Positions 8,313 through 17,620 of a stretch of DNA of 64,000 bases are shown here, piece after piece. The stretch comes from Anaerovorax sp. IOR16. Lineage in GTDB: Bacteria > Bacillota > Clostridia > Peptostreptococcales > Anaerovoracaceae. The notes under the pieces are model-generated. The model was given only the letters and a program-made list of their open reading frames with translations, searched no databases and had not been told where the DNA came from. Both the position numbers and the translations under genes were made by a program. The stretch is from positions 992,001 through 1,056,000 of the forward strand of contig NZ_JADQTL010000009.1 of the NCBI RefSeq assembly GCF_017168145.1, in the 5' to 3' direction. Every line of letters begins with the position of its first letter. The stretch's first letter is position 1.

Positions 8313-8918
8313 CTATTTAGTGAATACATATTCTCCATAAATATCTATACGCTTACAATAATTATTTTCGATAAAAGCGTCTTTTACATATGTACTTAAG
8401 TCAATGTTATTTCTTTTTGCAGCTTCTTCTGTTATATCAATTCTTCCTACCTCCATAATCAAAATCGTTGGCTCTTCCTCCCAAATATCACAATGTGGTC
8501 CTGCAAGTTTAAATTTAATTCCTTTGTCTAGTGGAACTGCCTGCACTAAAAATACACTTTTGGGTATAACAACAATCTTATTTTCTTCATTTAAATCCAG
8601 TAAAGCTATGACTTTACATTCAAAAACAATATTATCACTAACTATTCTTTTTGTGATTTCAATTGGTTGTATATTTACCTCTGACTTATTCTCCATATAA
8701 TTTTGTAAAATAGTTTCTATTTCTAAAAAATCATCATTTCTAGATGCTTCCTTCACGATTCTATATTGAGACAAATAATCTTCTTCCGAAATATACTTTA
8801 AATGCTCTGAATAATTTCTTCGGTGAATATTAAAAAAATCTGGTGATAAAACATCAACTACTAATGTAAAAATCAAAAAAATGAAACAAAATATAATATA
8901 ATATTTTTTTTTACCCAT
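8313..8918 (-). CDS. Membrane-anchored protein of unknown function
   Basis: Not recognised. 201 residues with one N-terminal membrane helix (KYYIIFCFIFLIFTLVVDVL) and a mixed external domain. The C-terminal half (EVGRIDITEEAAKRNNIDLS) looks like a compact alpha/beta unit. An AGGAG ribosome site precedes the ATG. It lies 95 bases before the DUF2812 gene in the direction of transcription, so the three membrane genes from 8918 to 6889 may form one unit. Confidence 0.5.
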   Translation of the reverse strand: MGKKKYYIIFCFIFLIFTLVVDVLSPDFFNIHRRNYSEHLKYISEEDYLSQYRIVKEASRNDDFLEIETILQNYMENKSEVNIQPIEITKRIVSDNIVFECKVIALLDLNEENKIVVIPKSVFLVQAVPLDKGIKFKLAGPHCDIWEEEPTILIMEVGRIDITEEAAKRNNIDLSTYVKDAFIENNYCKRIDIYGEYVFTK

Positions 8919-9160
8919 TATTTTACTCCTAAATTTGCAATTCCTTTATAGACTCTATTATTAAACATTAATGTTTTTTACGTAAAATTTATCGATTGTT
9001 AAACCATATCATTTTAGATTCAAAGTTACAATACGAAAGAGCTGAAATGTTGTTTTTGAATGTGGAAATGTGATTATTAATATTTGCTCTTTCGTTTTCA
9101 TATTTATCATCCTTTCCATGTAAGGTTATATAAATAATCTCTAACTTGTAATAATCCAAC

Positions 9161-10198
9161 TTATGCTGACAATATATTACGAGTATTCATTTCCATCATT
9201 AAAAGTAATCGAATTGGTATTGAGGGACTACTGCCTTGATTTACATCACCCACAAAGAATAAATCTGTTTCAGGACAATAAAACGCATATGAGCCCGTGG
9301 ACCCTGAATGACCAATCAATTGATTTTTCTTAATAAAAAGCATCCCACTTTTTAAATACATATACCCCCCTGCATAATGAATGCCTCCAAAAGTAATTTG
9401 TAATCTTTTATGATTTTGTAATTGCTCAAATACCTGCTTATTAAATAGTTTTCCACCCCAAAAAGCTTTAATAAATATCATAAGCTCTCTAGCTGTTGTA
9501 ACCCCTCCTCCACTCGCAGGACAAGATCTTAAAAACTTAACGAGAGATAACTTTTTTTCTTTATAATAAACGTTAGGAACATAATCTGTATCTGCTGTAA
9601 CTATATATGTTGACTTTAAGTTTAGTGGTTTAAAGATAAACATGCAAAAAACTTCAGATAGTGTTTTTTGTGTTATTCGTTCAATAATCTTCCCTAAAAG
9701 ATCAAAATTAATATCGGCATAATAACTTCTAGATCCCATACGAGGTGCAAATTTAGGATTCATTGTTTTGTTTATTGCAATCATTTCTTCTAGGTCTACA
9801 TAAAAATCTTCTTTAAGCATTTTCTTTTCAAAAGGTTCATTGCCCTCTAAAAAGTAATCTGGCAATCCACTTACTTGAAACATTAAATCAGATATTCTCA
9901 AATCATTTGAATAATCGATTCCTTTATATACATGTAGTCCATTCATTATTTCTTTATCTAAAAATGTTTTAATTTTATCATTTAATGATAACTTACCTTG
10001 TTGGCACAAAATTAATATGCATGTTGTCGTAAATAACTTTGTTATGCTTGCCATATTAATTGGAGAATCAATTGTTCTATGATATCCTTTATTCCAGGAT
10101 ATGCTTCCATCTGTATTCTCAATATATGCGATTGCTTCATGTATTTTTGCAGTTTGACTTAGGCGGTCAAATATTTTTTCACATTTATCGAAGCTCAT
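9161..10198 (-). CDS. Serine beta-lactamase-fold hydrolase
   Basis: About 345 residues of the class C beta-lactamase/D-aminopeptidase fold. MASITKLFTTT holds the SxxK catalytic pair (SITK). SYYADINFDLLGKI is the region of the usual YxN motif, here Y-A-D rather than Y-S-N. HSGSTGSYAFY supplies the third HxG-type motif. There is no signal peptide, so it should act in the cytoplasm, probably as an esterase or peptidase rather than a secreted lactamase. I chose the ATG at 10198, behind GGAGGACATG. It overlaps the TetR gene upstream by 14 bases and is surely co-transcribed with it. Confidence 0.8.
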   Translation of the reverse strand: MSFDKCEKIFDRLSQTAKIHEAIAYIENTDGSISWNKGYHRTIDSPINMASITKLFTTTCILILCQQGKLSLNDKIKTFLDKEIMNGLHVYKGIDYSNDLRISDLMFQVSGLPDYFLEGNEPFEKKMLKEDFYVDLEEMIAINKTMNPKFAPRMGSRSYYADINFDLLGKIIERITQKTLSEVFCMFIFKPLNLKSTYIVTADTDYVPNVYYKEKKLSLVKFLRSCPASGGGVTTARELMIFIKAFWGGKLFNKQVFEQLQNHKRLQITFGGIHYAGGYMYLKSGMLFIKKNQLIGHSGSTGSYAFYCPETDLFFVGDVNQGSSPSIPIRLLLMMEMNTRNILSA

Positions 10199-10769
10199 TA
10201 TCATGTCCTCCACGTCGCCTCATTCCATCAATAATATCTTGAGCAGTTTCATCTAACATCTGAATAATCATTTCATCTGTTAATATAGCAGATAATTGTT
10301 CGTTTCGTGCTAATACAGAAAGACCTGCTTGAAAGGCTTTCATCTTAAATAATATTAGTTCTAATTCTTGTTCAGTGAAATTTGATAATTCTTTGTCTTT
10401 TTTCATTTGGTTTATTGCGAAATCAATTGCTTCATTTTGTTTCGCGTAAAACTCATTATGTTTTAAACCAAATTCATCAAACAAAAGTGGATATTTCTTG
10501 GCAAAAATAACCGAAGCAATACCTATATCTAAAAATGGATTTCCTGAATTTTGCTCTAATATTAACTGTTTACTGATATCTATTACTTTTAATACTACTT
10601 CATTTTTAAGTTCATCAACATCTTTAAAATTAACATAGATAGGGGCAATGGAGCAGCCCAATTTATCCGCAATTTTACGAATTGTTATGGTATTAAAGCC
10701 TTCTTTATTAGCAATATCAAAAGCTACATCAATCAATTGTTTTTTTGTAAATTTATTTTTTGGTGGCAT
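10185..10769 (-). CDS. TetR-family transcriptional regulator
   Basis: 194 residues, standard TetR length. The N-terminal helix-turn-helix is clear: FTKKQLIDVAFDIANKEGFN, then ITIRKIADKLGCSIAPIYVN FKDVDEL, with the conserved Y-x-H/N-F block. The remaining helices form the ligand-binding domain, which is not recognisable further. The start follows a perfect AAGGAGGGTG ribosome site. It heads a two-gene operon with the serine hydrolase, and a palindrome just upstream of its start (10789-10806) suggests autoregulation by an unknown small molecule. Confidence 0.9.
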   Translation of the reverse strand: MPPKNKFTKKQLIDVAFDIANKEGFNTITIRKIADKLGCSIAPIYVNFKDVDELKNEVVLKVIDISKQLILEQNSGNPFLDIGIASVIFAKKYPLLFDEFGLKHNEFYAKQNEAIDFAINQMKKDKELSNFTEQELELILFKMKAFQAGLSVLARNEQLSAILTDEMIIQMLDETAQDIIDGMRRRGGHDNELR

Positions 10770-10788
10770 AATATTTCACCCTCCTTTT

Positions 10789-10806
10789 ATATATCATTTG
10801 ATATAT
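10789..10806. promoter_or_regulatory. Palindromic operator candidate for the TetR gene
   Basis: Perfect eight-base arms ATATATCA and TGATATAT with a two-base spacer, 20 bases upstream of the regulator's start codon. A related half-site (TATGATAT) follows within 20 bases. Self-binding by the TetR protein is an inference from position. Confidence 0.55.
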
Positions 10807-10900
10807 ATTGTATGATATTTATTAAGAATGTCAATAGAAAGTTTAAGTTAATAAGCAATCTTTTTTACTATCATTAATTTAAATTTTTATAATCCCCATA

Positions 10901-10938
10901 AAAAGTAAGGGAATCATTCAATGATCCCCTTACTTTTT
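10901..10938. terminator. Bidirectional terminator
   Basis: Arms about 17 bases long (AAAAGTAAGGG-ATCAT with its complement) around a three-base loop, with A- and T-rich flanks. It ends the minus-strand DUF1062 gene. Nearly the same stem occurs at 13304-13333. Confidence 0.8.
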
Positions 10939-10987
10939 CTTTATAAATTTTATTCAAATCTCATTATTCATTTTCATAGAAATTCTA

Positions 10988-11524
10988 TTAGTATACAAAT
11001 TTCACTTCATCATCGGAAAGTTTACTTACTTTTAGCACACCAGTTTCTAATATCTTTTTAGCTTGTGTGCGAGAAATTTCTAAACACTCTGCGATTAGCT
11101 TATCGTGACGAATTCTAATTTGATACGGATTACGAAACTGTATTACATTTTCTTTACTATCGCCACCTATATACTTAAGCATATAGGTCGGTTCCCTAAA
11201 AATCTTTGCACCTTTTCTCTGAAATAGATTTCTATCCAAACCAAGTCGATTTACAATTTCTTGATTGCTTCTTTGTAATGCTTCGTACTCCGATTTATCA
11301 AGTGTATCTCTGTTAATACGAGAATAAACTGGTAGATTATACGTATGTTTACATTTACTACATTGATAAATCAACCAAACATCAATCTGTTTTCCGTTGG
11401 CATTCACTCTAATTTTATTAGTATTATGATAGACACTTTTATTCCCACAGCCAGAACAATTGCGAATTATTTTATATGTTTCAGTAGGAACAATCTCATA
11501 TTTCTTAGATTCTAAATAACTCAT
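10988..11524 (-). CDS. DUF1062-family protein
   Basis: 178 residues matching the DUF1062 pattern: an opening KYEIVPTETYKIIRNCSGCG, a four-cysteine zinc-ribbon (C-x2-C ... QCSKCKHTYNL), then IRVNANGKQIDVWLIYQC, and a C-terminal S4-like segment (RHDKLIAECLEISRTQAKKI). The S4-like tail suggests RNA binding, but the family has no known function. I chose the ATG at 11524 because AAGGAGATGC lies just before it. The terminator at 10901 follows the gene. Confidence 0.8.
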   Translation of the reverse strand: MSYLESKKYEIVPTETYKIIRNCSGCGNKSVYHNTNKIRVNANGKQIDVWLIYQCSKCKHTYNLPVYSRINRDTLDKSEYEALQRSNQEIVNRLGLDRNLFQRKGAKIFREPTYMLKYIGGDSKENVIQFRNPYQIRIRHDKLIAECLEISRTQAKKILETGVLKVSKLSDDEVKFVY

Positions 11525-11639
11525 ATTGCATCTCCTTTTTATAAAACGGATATGCAATCATAACGATTGGATTCAGCATAGAAACAACCTCCTTGTTCAA
11601 TAACACTTTCAATCAACTTTTATTAGCAGATTTGTTATT

Positions 11640-12221
11640 TTATTTCCAAATTGAATCATGAGGAATAATTTTCATAAGACAAATATCATCACCCATTTTT
11701 ATACTTTTTAATAATTCTACCTCAACTTCACATCCAAAGCCTTTTTCAAAAAGAACTTTACTATATCCTGTAGTACACTGACACCATGTATCTGTATCCA
11801 ATTTATCTACATCCGCAAGCATTGGACAAGGGCAAAATGAGAATTGCAGATAAAGTATGCCCTCTTTACAAAATAGACCAGCTTCTTTTGCCTTATCTAA
11901 ATTTGCGAAGTCCTCCATACTTGATGCAGCTGCTACTAGCTCTTTAACAAGTGTCAATTTTTCATCCATTCCATATCCACACTGGCAACCCATTCGAATC
12001 TGCTTCGTCGTTTCTTGATTGAATTTATTTTCCAATCTATGCATTGTTGACTTCACCCAGCTGGCATTATCTTCGGTTTTTGACAATGCATCATTTCCAT
12101 ACACAATTGCTTTTGCTGTTTCAGCGTCACTTTTGTTTTTAACTGCTTCATAAATAACTTGTTCCTGAATTTTTCTTATATCAAACATTTCAATATCTCC
12201 ATCTTCTTTTACTTTACTCAT
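11640..12221 (-). CDS. Cysteine-rich protein, DUF6144-like
   Basis: 193 residues with several conserved-looking cysteine pairs: MGCQCGYGM, SFCPCPML and WCQCTTGYSKVLFEKGFGC. The C-terminal half resembles the V4R/ATC-hydrolase-like fold (GYSKVLFEKGFGCEVEVELLKSI). I recall such proteins under DUF6144, with modest certainty. The function is unknown, and redox or metal binding is an inference. A second in-frame ATG at 12188 has a better ribosome site (GATGGAGATATT) and may be the real start. Confidence 0.6.
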   Translation of the reverse strand: MSKVKEDGDIEMFDIRKIQEQVIYEAVKNKSDAETAKAIVYGNDALSKTEDNASWVKSTMHRLENKFNQETTKQIRMGCQCGYGMDEKLTLVKELVAAASSMEDFANLDKAKEAGLFCKEGILYLQFSFCPCPMLADVDKLDTDTWCQCTTGYSKVLFEKGFGCEVEVELLKSIKMGDDICLMKIIPHDSIWK

Positions 12222-12310
12222 AAAAATAGACTTCTTTCTAAGAGAACTACCTAGCTTGGATCATTCTCATTATAGAAAAAAGTCTTTATACTTACTTCTG
12301 AATTCTTGCT

Positions 12311-13144
12311 CTATTTAATTGGAATACATAAATCCATGATTACCTGTCCATTATTTCTGTCAATTTTCCGATAAATATTTAGTCCATATCTTTCATCCAT
12401 TTCATAACCGCTCTTAGGCAGCCAAATACTAAATATTCCCTGAAGAGTACAAAAAATATCCTGTATTTCCCCCTCAAAGCGATACGTTGCAAATTTCCCA
12501 CCTTTGATTGTTGTCATATTGTCTAATTCACAAACTTCAGTAACTGTCATACATAAATCACATATGCATCGGTTCAGACTGGTAATCGTAGGATCATCAT
12601 AAAACCTTTCTATCATAAGAGTCTCTGCTTTAATATGATCTTTGTATGTATCCATAAAGCAAAACCATTTTTCCTTTAGTTCAATATAATTCCCAATAAT
12701 TCTTTCATAAATAACTAAAACATCATTCATTTCCTCTATTTTAATTCTTTTGGCATAGTCGTCAAATGTTTTAAAGCTAGCAAGTTCTTTGGGATAAAAT
12801 GGATTAAACCTACTTGTTGCATTTGTAGATTTGCGAAATTTAGCTGGAGAAACGCGATGGTGCTTTTTAAATGCAGAGCTATAATTTGATGAACTATATC
12901 CATAATCCAACCCAATATCCGTAATTGTTTTATTCTTTTCCAACTTGATAGCAACAGCACTTTGATCCATTTTCAGACGTTTCATAAATGCATAGACACT
13001 TTCGCCTGTTACCTCTTTGAAAGCTCTACAAAAATAAAATTTTGAGAAATGAAAGTGTTTTGCTACATCTTCAATCGAAATATTCTCGTCAAAATGCTGC
13101 AAGATGTAATCAATACTTTGATTTATTAATTCCTTTTTGATCAT
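12311..13144 (-). CDS. AraC-family regulator with GyrI-like effector domain
   Basis: 277 residues. Residues 1-105 hold two helix-turn-helix units (ISIEDVAKHFHFSKFYFCRA and ITDIGLDYGYSSSNYSSAFK), followed by the AraC tail VSPAKFRKS. The C-terminal ~150 residues match the GyrI-like (SHV) small-molecule-binding domain, ending in a Trp-Leu-Pro-type strand (FSIWLPKSGYEMD). Such proteins respond to hydrophobic or cationic drugs. I chose the ATG at 13144, after AAGGGTGTG. A free-standing GyrI-like domain is encoded nearby (14382-14846). Confidence 0.88.
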   Translation of the reverse strand: MIKKELINQSIDYILQHFDENISIEDVAKHFHFSKFYFCRAFKEVTGESVYAFMKRLKMDQSAVAIKLEKNKTITDIGLDYGYSSSNYSSAFKKHHRVSPAKFRKSTNATSRFNPFYPKELASFKTFDDYAKRIKIEEMNDVLVIYERIIGNYIELKEKWFCFMDTYKDHIKAETLMIERFYDDPTITSLNRCICDLCMTVTEVCELDNMTTIKGGKFATYRFEGEIQDIFCTLQGIFSIWLPKSGYEMDERYGLNIYRKIDRNNGQVIMDLCIPIK

Positions 13145-13303
13145 AAGACACACCCTTAGCTTATCCATCAACTTTATAGATAAATATCGAAATAATCCAT
13201 AATAATTTATCTTATAATATTTTTTCTTCTAGAACAATATAATACGTATAAAATAGGATATCATTCAGGATAAATAAGCAAACGAATCCATTTAATTAGT
13301 TAA

Positions 13304-13333
13304 GTAAGGGAATCATCGCCATGATTCCCTTAC
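13304..13333. terminator. Terminator hairpin
   Basis: Perfect 13-base arms GTAAGGGAATCAT with its complement and a four-base loop. It lies after the alpha/beta hydrolase gene (minus strand). The stem is closely related to the one at 10901-10938. Confidence 0.75.
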
Positions 13334-13365
13334 CAATTTATTCATAATTTAATTGTACTTATAGA

Positions 13366-14133
13366 TTAGTCATTTTCTAAAAATACCAAGGTTTCTTTAA
13401 AAAACTCGTCTTGATTCGATAACATTGCCGGATGCCCTCCATGTTCAAAAATGAACAAATCTCCGTGACCAATTTCTCTTATCATCCTTGAATATGTCTT
13501 ACTATAGAAATCCTTATCCACACATGTAACGAATTCATCTTCATTACTACCTGTCATTAAAATATCTGCCTTCAATTCAGAAAGCGGTTTATGAAAAAAT
13601 CTATCGATTAGTTTTGCGTGTTCAGCAATCGCATTCGTGTCATTGTCAACAATATGTTCCCAGTCATTACCGTGCATAGCCTGATAAAACATTCTTGCTC
13701 CAGCATCTTGTTTTGACAACTCTCTGTCATTCATAATAGTTGCAGTAAAAGCAGCTAGTGAGTGTTCTCCCTCAAAGCTATCAGCAATAACTTTTCTAAC
13801 AAGATCTGGCCTTTCTAAAGCCACGTTGATAGCAACCAATGCTCCACCGCTGCTGCCAAGAATGAGAAGATCACGATATTTTTTCTGTCTCAAAAACTCA
13901 ATCACCTGTTGGGCTTCTTCATACCACAAATCTACAGGAAAGCGTTCAAGTCTATCAGATTTTCCATGCCCTAGAAAATCAAATAAAATCACCTTGTATT
14001 CACGAGCATATTGCATGGCAATACTTGTAAACATATTCGACGAAGCAGTATTTCCATGTAAAAGTAACAACGGTCTTCCTGTCCCTATTTCTTCAAAATA
14101 TATATTTTTCGATTGATATTGAAAATATGACAT
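13366..14133 (-). CDS. Alpha/beta hydrolase
   Basis: 255 residues of the alpha/beta hydrolase fold. Visible are the oxyanion-hole region PLLLLHGNTASSNMF, the strand VILFDFLGHGKSDRL, the nucleophile elbow ILGSSGGALVA (Ser in GSSGG), an acid in ILMTGSNEDEFV, and the catalytic His in FIFEHGGHPAM. No signal peptide. A cytoplasmic esterase or C-C hydrolase is likely, and the substrate is unknown. The start follows GGAGGC. Confidence 0.88.
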   Translation of the reverse strand: MSYFQYQSKNIYFEEIGTGRPLLLLHGNTASSNMFTSIAMQYAREYKVILFDFLGHGKSDRLERFPVDLWYEEAQQVIEFLRQKKYRDLLILGSSGGALVAINVALERPDLVRKVIADSFEGEHSLAAFTATIMNDRELSKQDAGARMFYQAMHGNDWEHIVDNDTNAIAEHAKLIDRFFHKPLSELKADILMTGSNEDEFVTCVDKDFYSKTYSRMIREIGHGDLFIFEHGGHPAMLSNQDEFFKETLVFLEND

Positions 14134-14176
14134 AATTTGCCTCCTAATTATAAATGTATTTTAAAATATTAAAATC

Positions 14177-14208
14177 AGCAAGGCTATCTCAAAAATTGTA
14201 GCCTTGCT
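14177..14208 (-). terminator. Terminator hairpin
   Basis: Perfect ten-base arms AGCAAGGCTA with its complement around a 12-base loop. On the minus strand it is followed by a T-rich run. It ends the GyrI-like gene. Confidence 0.7.
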
Positions 14209-14381
14209 ACTCAATCCAAATTCCCATATCGATTCTCCTTTCCAATTTTCATTTATACAAAATAAATTTCGTATTATGCTCAGAATCCATCCTATAAACT
14301 GGAATCTAATACCTATTCCCATAATCCCTTAAATATAATTCGCTGTTATCACCTATATATCTCAAATGAAGATCATAGACT

Positions 14382-14846
14382 TCATAATTTTCGTATAGGA
14401 AAAAACATATAAGCTTGGCCGCTTTCAGGGCAATTATAATCATGAACTGCACCAGCTAGCTTGATACCATTCTCATTCAGATATGTGATTACATTCTTAA
14501 ATGTATTTGGGTATTCATTTTTAACGTAAAGATATTCATATGCGGGAATTATCCATTTTACCCATCCCGCAGGAGGTTGCGCATCATCTTCTACCTCTAC
14601 ACCTGCAAGATAAAGTCCTTTTGTAAAATTATCTTCCCAAGGTTTAAAAGAACGAGTGAAATCAGACATAGCACCCCAAATTCCAAGAAGCTTCCCATTC
14701 TCATCTTTTTTTGTTAAATCTACGACTTCATTAAAATGAGAATTAGCATCCTTCCATAAATTCTGAATGAATCCATTACCGTCCATCGTTGAACCCTCTT
14801 TACCAATAACAGAAAATGAATTCTTAATACATCGTTGAATATCCAT
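14382..14846 (-). CDS. Stand-alone GyrI-like small-molecule-binding protein
   Basis: 154 residues consisting only of a GyrI-like/effector-binding domain. It has a central Gly-rich GIWGAMSDFTRSFKPW segment, then GLYLAGVEVEDDAQPPAGWV, then a WIIPAYEYLYVK strand typical of the family, and ends QAYMFFPIRKL. There is no DNA-binding part. Stand-alone members are known to bind or hydrolyse cationic drugs, or to act as sensors. The start has an AGGAGGTAGG site. The partner may be the AraC-GyrI protein encoded at 12311-13144; this is inference only. Confidence 0.8.
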   Translation of the reverse strand: MDIQRCIKNSFSVIGKEGSTMDGNGFIQNLWKDANSHFNEVVDLTKKDENGKLLGIWGAMSDFTRSFKPWEDNFTKGLYLAGVEVEDDAQPPAGWVKWIIPAYEYLYVKNEYPNTFKNVITYLNENGIKLAGAVHDYNCPESGQAYMFFPIRKL

Positions 14847-14989
14847 TATCCTACCTCCTATTTTAACGAAAAATAATCATAAATAATATTTTTATCTGAT
14901 GAATAATAGTATCTATTCATATTTATTTCCGTGAATATCATAAAAAGCTACTCAAATTCGTTATTCTTCTTTTAAAGAAACAGTAAACA

Positions 14990-15724
14990 TTAGTCTTCTA
15001 ATAAATATTTCAACATTTGTTCCGGATTTTCCAAATATCTTTTTGTTAATTGATAATGTTCCGTTTGCTCATATGAAACAGTTTCTACCTGATTTTCTGT
15101 AAATTGATATATACATGCGTTTGGAAATGTCATAAGTATAGGCGAATGTGTTGCAATAATAAATTGAGAATTATTTTTAACTAAACGATCTATCTCCGCA
15201 ATTAAAGTTAAAATTCTTAATGGAGAAAGTGCCGCTTCAGGTTCATCAAGAATATATATTCCATTTCCTAAAAAACGATTTTGTATTAATGCTAAGAAAC
15301 TTTCACCATGTGATTGTTTATGTAATGATATGCCTCCATAACTTTGAAGCAACGGTAATTCTTTATCTAATTCATCAATATTTGTAGCTACATTATAAAA
15401 ACTTTCCGCGCGAAGAAAAAAACCATCTTTTGCAAATTTAGACTTAGAAATTGTTAAAGAATTATACAATTCAGAATGAGTACTATTCGTAGAAAAATTA
15501 AAGTTCTTAGTCCCTCCTTCGGCATTAAAACCGTATGCAATCGCTATTGCTTCCAATAATGTCGATTTCCCTGTTCCATTTTCTCCCACTAAAAATGTCA
15601 CATCATTTTTCAAGGAAAGAGATTTATTTTTCATAAGATATTTTACAATTGGTAAATGATAAAGATAAGAATCTCTATCTATATTTTCATTTAAAATTAT
15701 ACTATCGATAAATTTTCTTTCCAA
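14990..15724 (-). CDS. ABC-type AAA ATPase (predicted ATPase, SbcC/RecF-like core)
   Basis: 244 residues. It has the Walker A motif FLVGENGTGKSTLLEAIA, the ABC-like signature region QSHGESFLALI, Walker B NGIYILDEPEAALSP and the H-loop FIIATHSPILMTFPNA. This is the compact ATPase family that accompanies toxin-antitoxin and defence loci, or stands alone, as it does here. There is no membrane or nuclease domain. The start appears to be TTG after GGGGGG. No partner gene is adjacent, so the role is unknown. Confidence 0.85.
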   Translation of the reverse strand: MERKFIDSIILNENIDRDSYLYHLPIVKYLMKNKSLSLKNDVTFLVGENGTGKSTLLEAIAIAYGFNAEGGTKNFNFSTNSTHSELYNSLTISKSKFAKDGFFLRAESFYNVATNIDELDKELPLLQSYGGISLHKQSHGESFLALIQNRFLGNGIYILDEPEAALSPLRILTLIAEIDRLVKNNSQFIIATHSPILMTFPNACIYQFTENQVETVSYEQTEHYQLTKRYLENPEQMLKYLLED

Positions 15725-15768
15725 ATCAAATTATCCCCCCCAGTACCATATATAAAATCCATTCATCT

Positions 15769-16185
15769 TTATTCTAAGAGGTCTTTATATTCTTCAATGT
15801 CATTATAATTTTCCTGTCCTCCAATAGTAGTAAAGACACTTTTGTTTTCGCTTATTTGGCTTAATTTAATTGGAGTATCTCCGTTCAATTTAGGTATAAC
15901 AACTTCAAAAGAATCATCCGCAATTAATGTGACCGTAAAAGAATGAACATCCCCATCAAATTCGTATAAACCTTCTTTGTTTTTTGTATAGATGCCACTA
16001 TTAACCTGTCGGCTTGATATATACTGTACAAATTCACCATTATCACTATTAACTGAAATCTGCACAATCTCACTTCCGATAAAATCACTTTGATAAAATC
16101 CACCTAATTGGGTATCCTCGTTCGAGCAACCTGCAGCCATAACTGCCAGTATCGCAATAATTAAAACAGCTATTATCTTTTTCAT
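15769..16185 (-). CDS. Small lipoprotein of unknown function
   Basis: Not recognised beyond its export signal. 138 residues: basic start, hydrophobic helix and lipobox (AVMAAGC), so the mature part is tethered outside the membrane. The rest is predicted beta-rich (EIVQISVNSDNGEFVQYI, HSFTVTLIADDSFEVV). I chose the ATG at 16185 because GGAGGATATG precedes it; the earlier in-frame codon has none. Confidence 0.65.
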   Translation of the reverse strand: MKKIIAVLIIAILAVMAAGCSNEDTQLGGFYQSDFIGSEIVQISVNSDNGEFVQYISSRQVNSGIYTKNKEGLYEFDGDVHSFTVTLIADDSFEVVIPKLNGDTPIKLSQISENKSVFTTIGGQENYNDIEEYKDLLE

Positions 16186-16268
16186 AAGCCATATCCTCCA
16201 CGTCAAAAATAATAATCTCTATGAAACCATTTTAACATAAACTTAAGAGAACCATCGCAATGAGTTTA

Positions 16269-16874
16269 TTAAAAACCAAGCGCTTCATTAATTAATACAA
16301 TTTCCATATCAATATCGTCCATTTTTTTCATATAAATCATCATTCCGTTACAAATCCGATCCGGACTAGAGCAATCAAAACAGTGGCCTCCCTTTTTTGC
16401 ACAAGGAGTTTTCAAACCCAATCTCATAGCATTTTGGGGTGCAGCAATATTTCTGGCACGCCAAATAGCCTCTTGAAGTGTAGGAACCAATTTATTGGTT
16501 CCTACAATAAAATAAACCTTTTTATGACCAAATATGGACCCAGCTATACGATTTCCAGTACCGTCAATATTAACAAGTTCTCCTGTTTCTGCCAAAGCAT
16601 TTATTGAAGTGATGTATATATCTGATATTAAGGATTTTTTTGCTATATCAATAAAGTTTGTATTAACTGTACAATGCTGCGGGTCAAAAATTTTATTATG
16701 AGAAGAAAGAATTTCAAATAAATTCATACTCAATAGAGTAATGGAATCTCCAAAACCAACTAATTTATTATCTATATTATTATTTAGATATATAGCTGCA
16801 TCTTCTGCATTTTTAAAAAATGAAACCTCATAACCGTTAAGTCTTAATGATTTAATAGCTTTATCAATATTCAT
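16269..16874 (-). CDS. LUD-domain protein (LutC/YkgG-like)
   Basis: 201 residues with the LUD domain: VGFGDSITL near the N-terminus, then ISDIYITSINALAETGELVNIDGTGNRI (the conserved A-E-x-G-x-hh-N-D-G-x-G-N-R signature) and FIVGTNKLVPTLQEAIWRARNIAAP. A cysteine cluster (CAKKGGHCFDCSSPDRIC) follows and could bind metal. The family includes lactate-utilisation subunits, but this Cys-tailed subgroup stands alone and is uncharacterised. A clear paralogue is encoded at 21698-22315. Confidence 0.85.
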   Translation of the reverse strand: MNIDKAIKSLRLNGYEVSFFKNAEDAAIYLNNNIDNKLVGFGDSITLLSMNLFEILSSHNKIFDPQHCTVNTNFIDIAKKSLISDIYITSINALAETGELVNIDGTGNRIAGSIFGHKKVYFIVGTNKLVPTLQEAIWRARNIAAPQNAMRLGLKTPCAKKGGHCFDCSSPDRICNGMMIYMKKMDDIDMEIVLINEALGF

Positions 16875-16957
16875 TTAAGCCTTCTCTCTCTAAATAATCT
16901 TCATACCACCATAACACAAGTTATAATAACCTTACCTAGCTACTCCCTTATTTGCAG

Positions 16958-17618
16958 TTATTCACAAATGGGTAAACGAGCAAATTGATCTTGAACTATT
17001 TTCTCGCCGTAAGAAAAGGGAATGGGATAGGAAAAAATAGGGCCATCCGATACAAAACTGTGGTATTCTCCATTTTCGCCGCAGATATCGGCTCCCTCCT
17101 CGGATATTGATTGAATTGTTTCTTCGGATAAAATCATACCCAGGTGATTATCACTTAATCTTGTTGTATCAACAACGGTAATATTGGCAGTGAAGCCTTC
17201 TGCAATAAATTCCCGTACGAGCTTTTCGCGTGATTCCTGCCATAAAGGAAAATATGCTTCAATATCAGCTTCTTTGCAAATATTAGTACACCACTCTAAA
17301 TGTCCTTCAATATCAATATCCCCCGAACACGCAGACCTCTGCACCATTCTTCTTTTGTTCGCGAAGCTCTTTCTTGAAATTATCTGCATACTCTTTCCCT
17401 GATGTTTTTATTAGTTTAATCGGTATGTTTAAAGATTTTGATACCTCATCTAATGTATGCTCTGGCATGCCGTGAAACCAAGAACGATCCACATCAGTGT
17501 TATAGGTTATGATTAATGCCATTGGCTTCATACCTTGCTTTATAGCACGATAGATTGCTAATATGCTGTCTTTCCCTCCACTATACGAAGCAACAAATTT
17601 CTTATTTTTCATGTTCAT
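16958..17618 (-). pseudogene. Dph6-like ATP pyrophosphatase, frameshifted
   Basis: Together the two frames make one Dph6/MJ0570-type protein of about 220 residues. The N-terminal frame has the PP-loop FVASYSGGKDSILAIYRAI and reaches VCVFG. The C-terminal frame resumes with GDIDIEGHLEWCTNICKEAD and contains GEDGEYHSF-like CGENGEYHSFV, a family hallmark. The break is at a run of five G on the coding strand (17320-17324); four would restore the frame. The family forms amides from carboxylates with ammonia and ATP (diphthine-ammonia ligase). It is the last gene of the cobalamin-riboswitch operon. A sequencing error or a phase-variable tract remains possible. Confidence 0.8.
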
Positions 17619-17620
17619 AA

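Noticed and set aside
14990-15724. AAA ATPase as part of a defence system
   Set aside because: No nuclease, reverse transcriptase or other effector gene is adjacent; neighbours are an unrelated lipoprotein and a GyrI-like protein.
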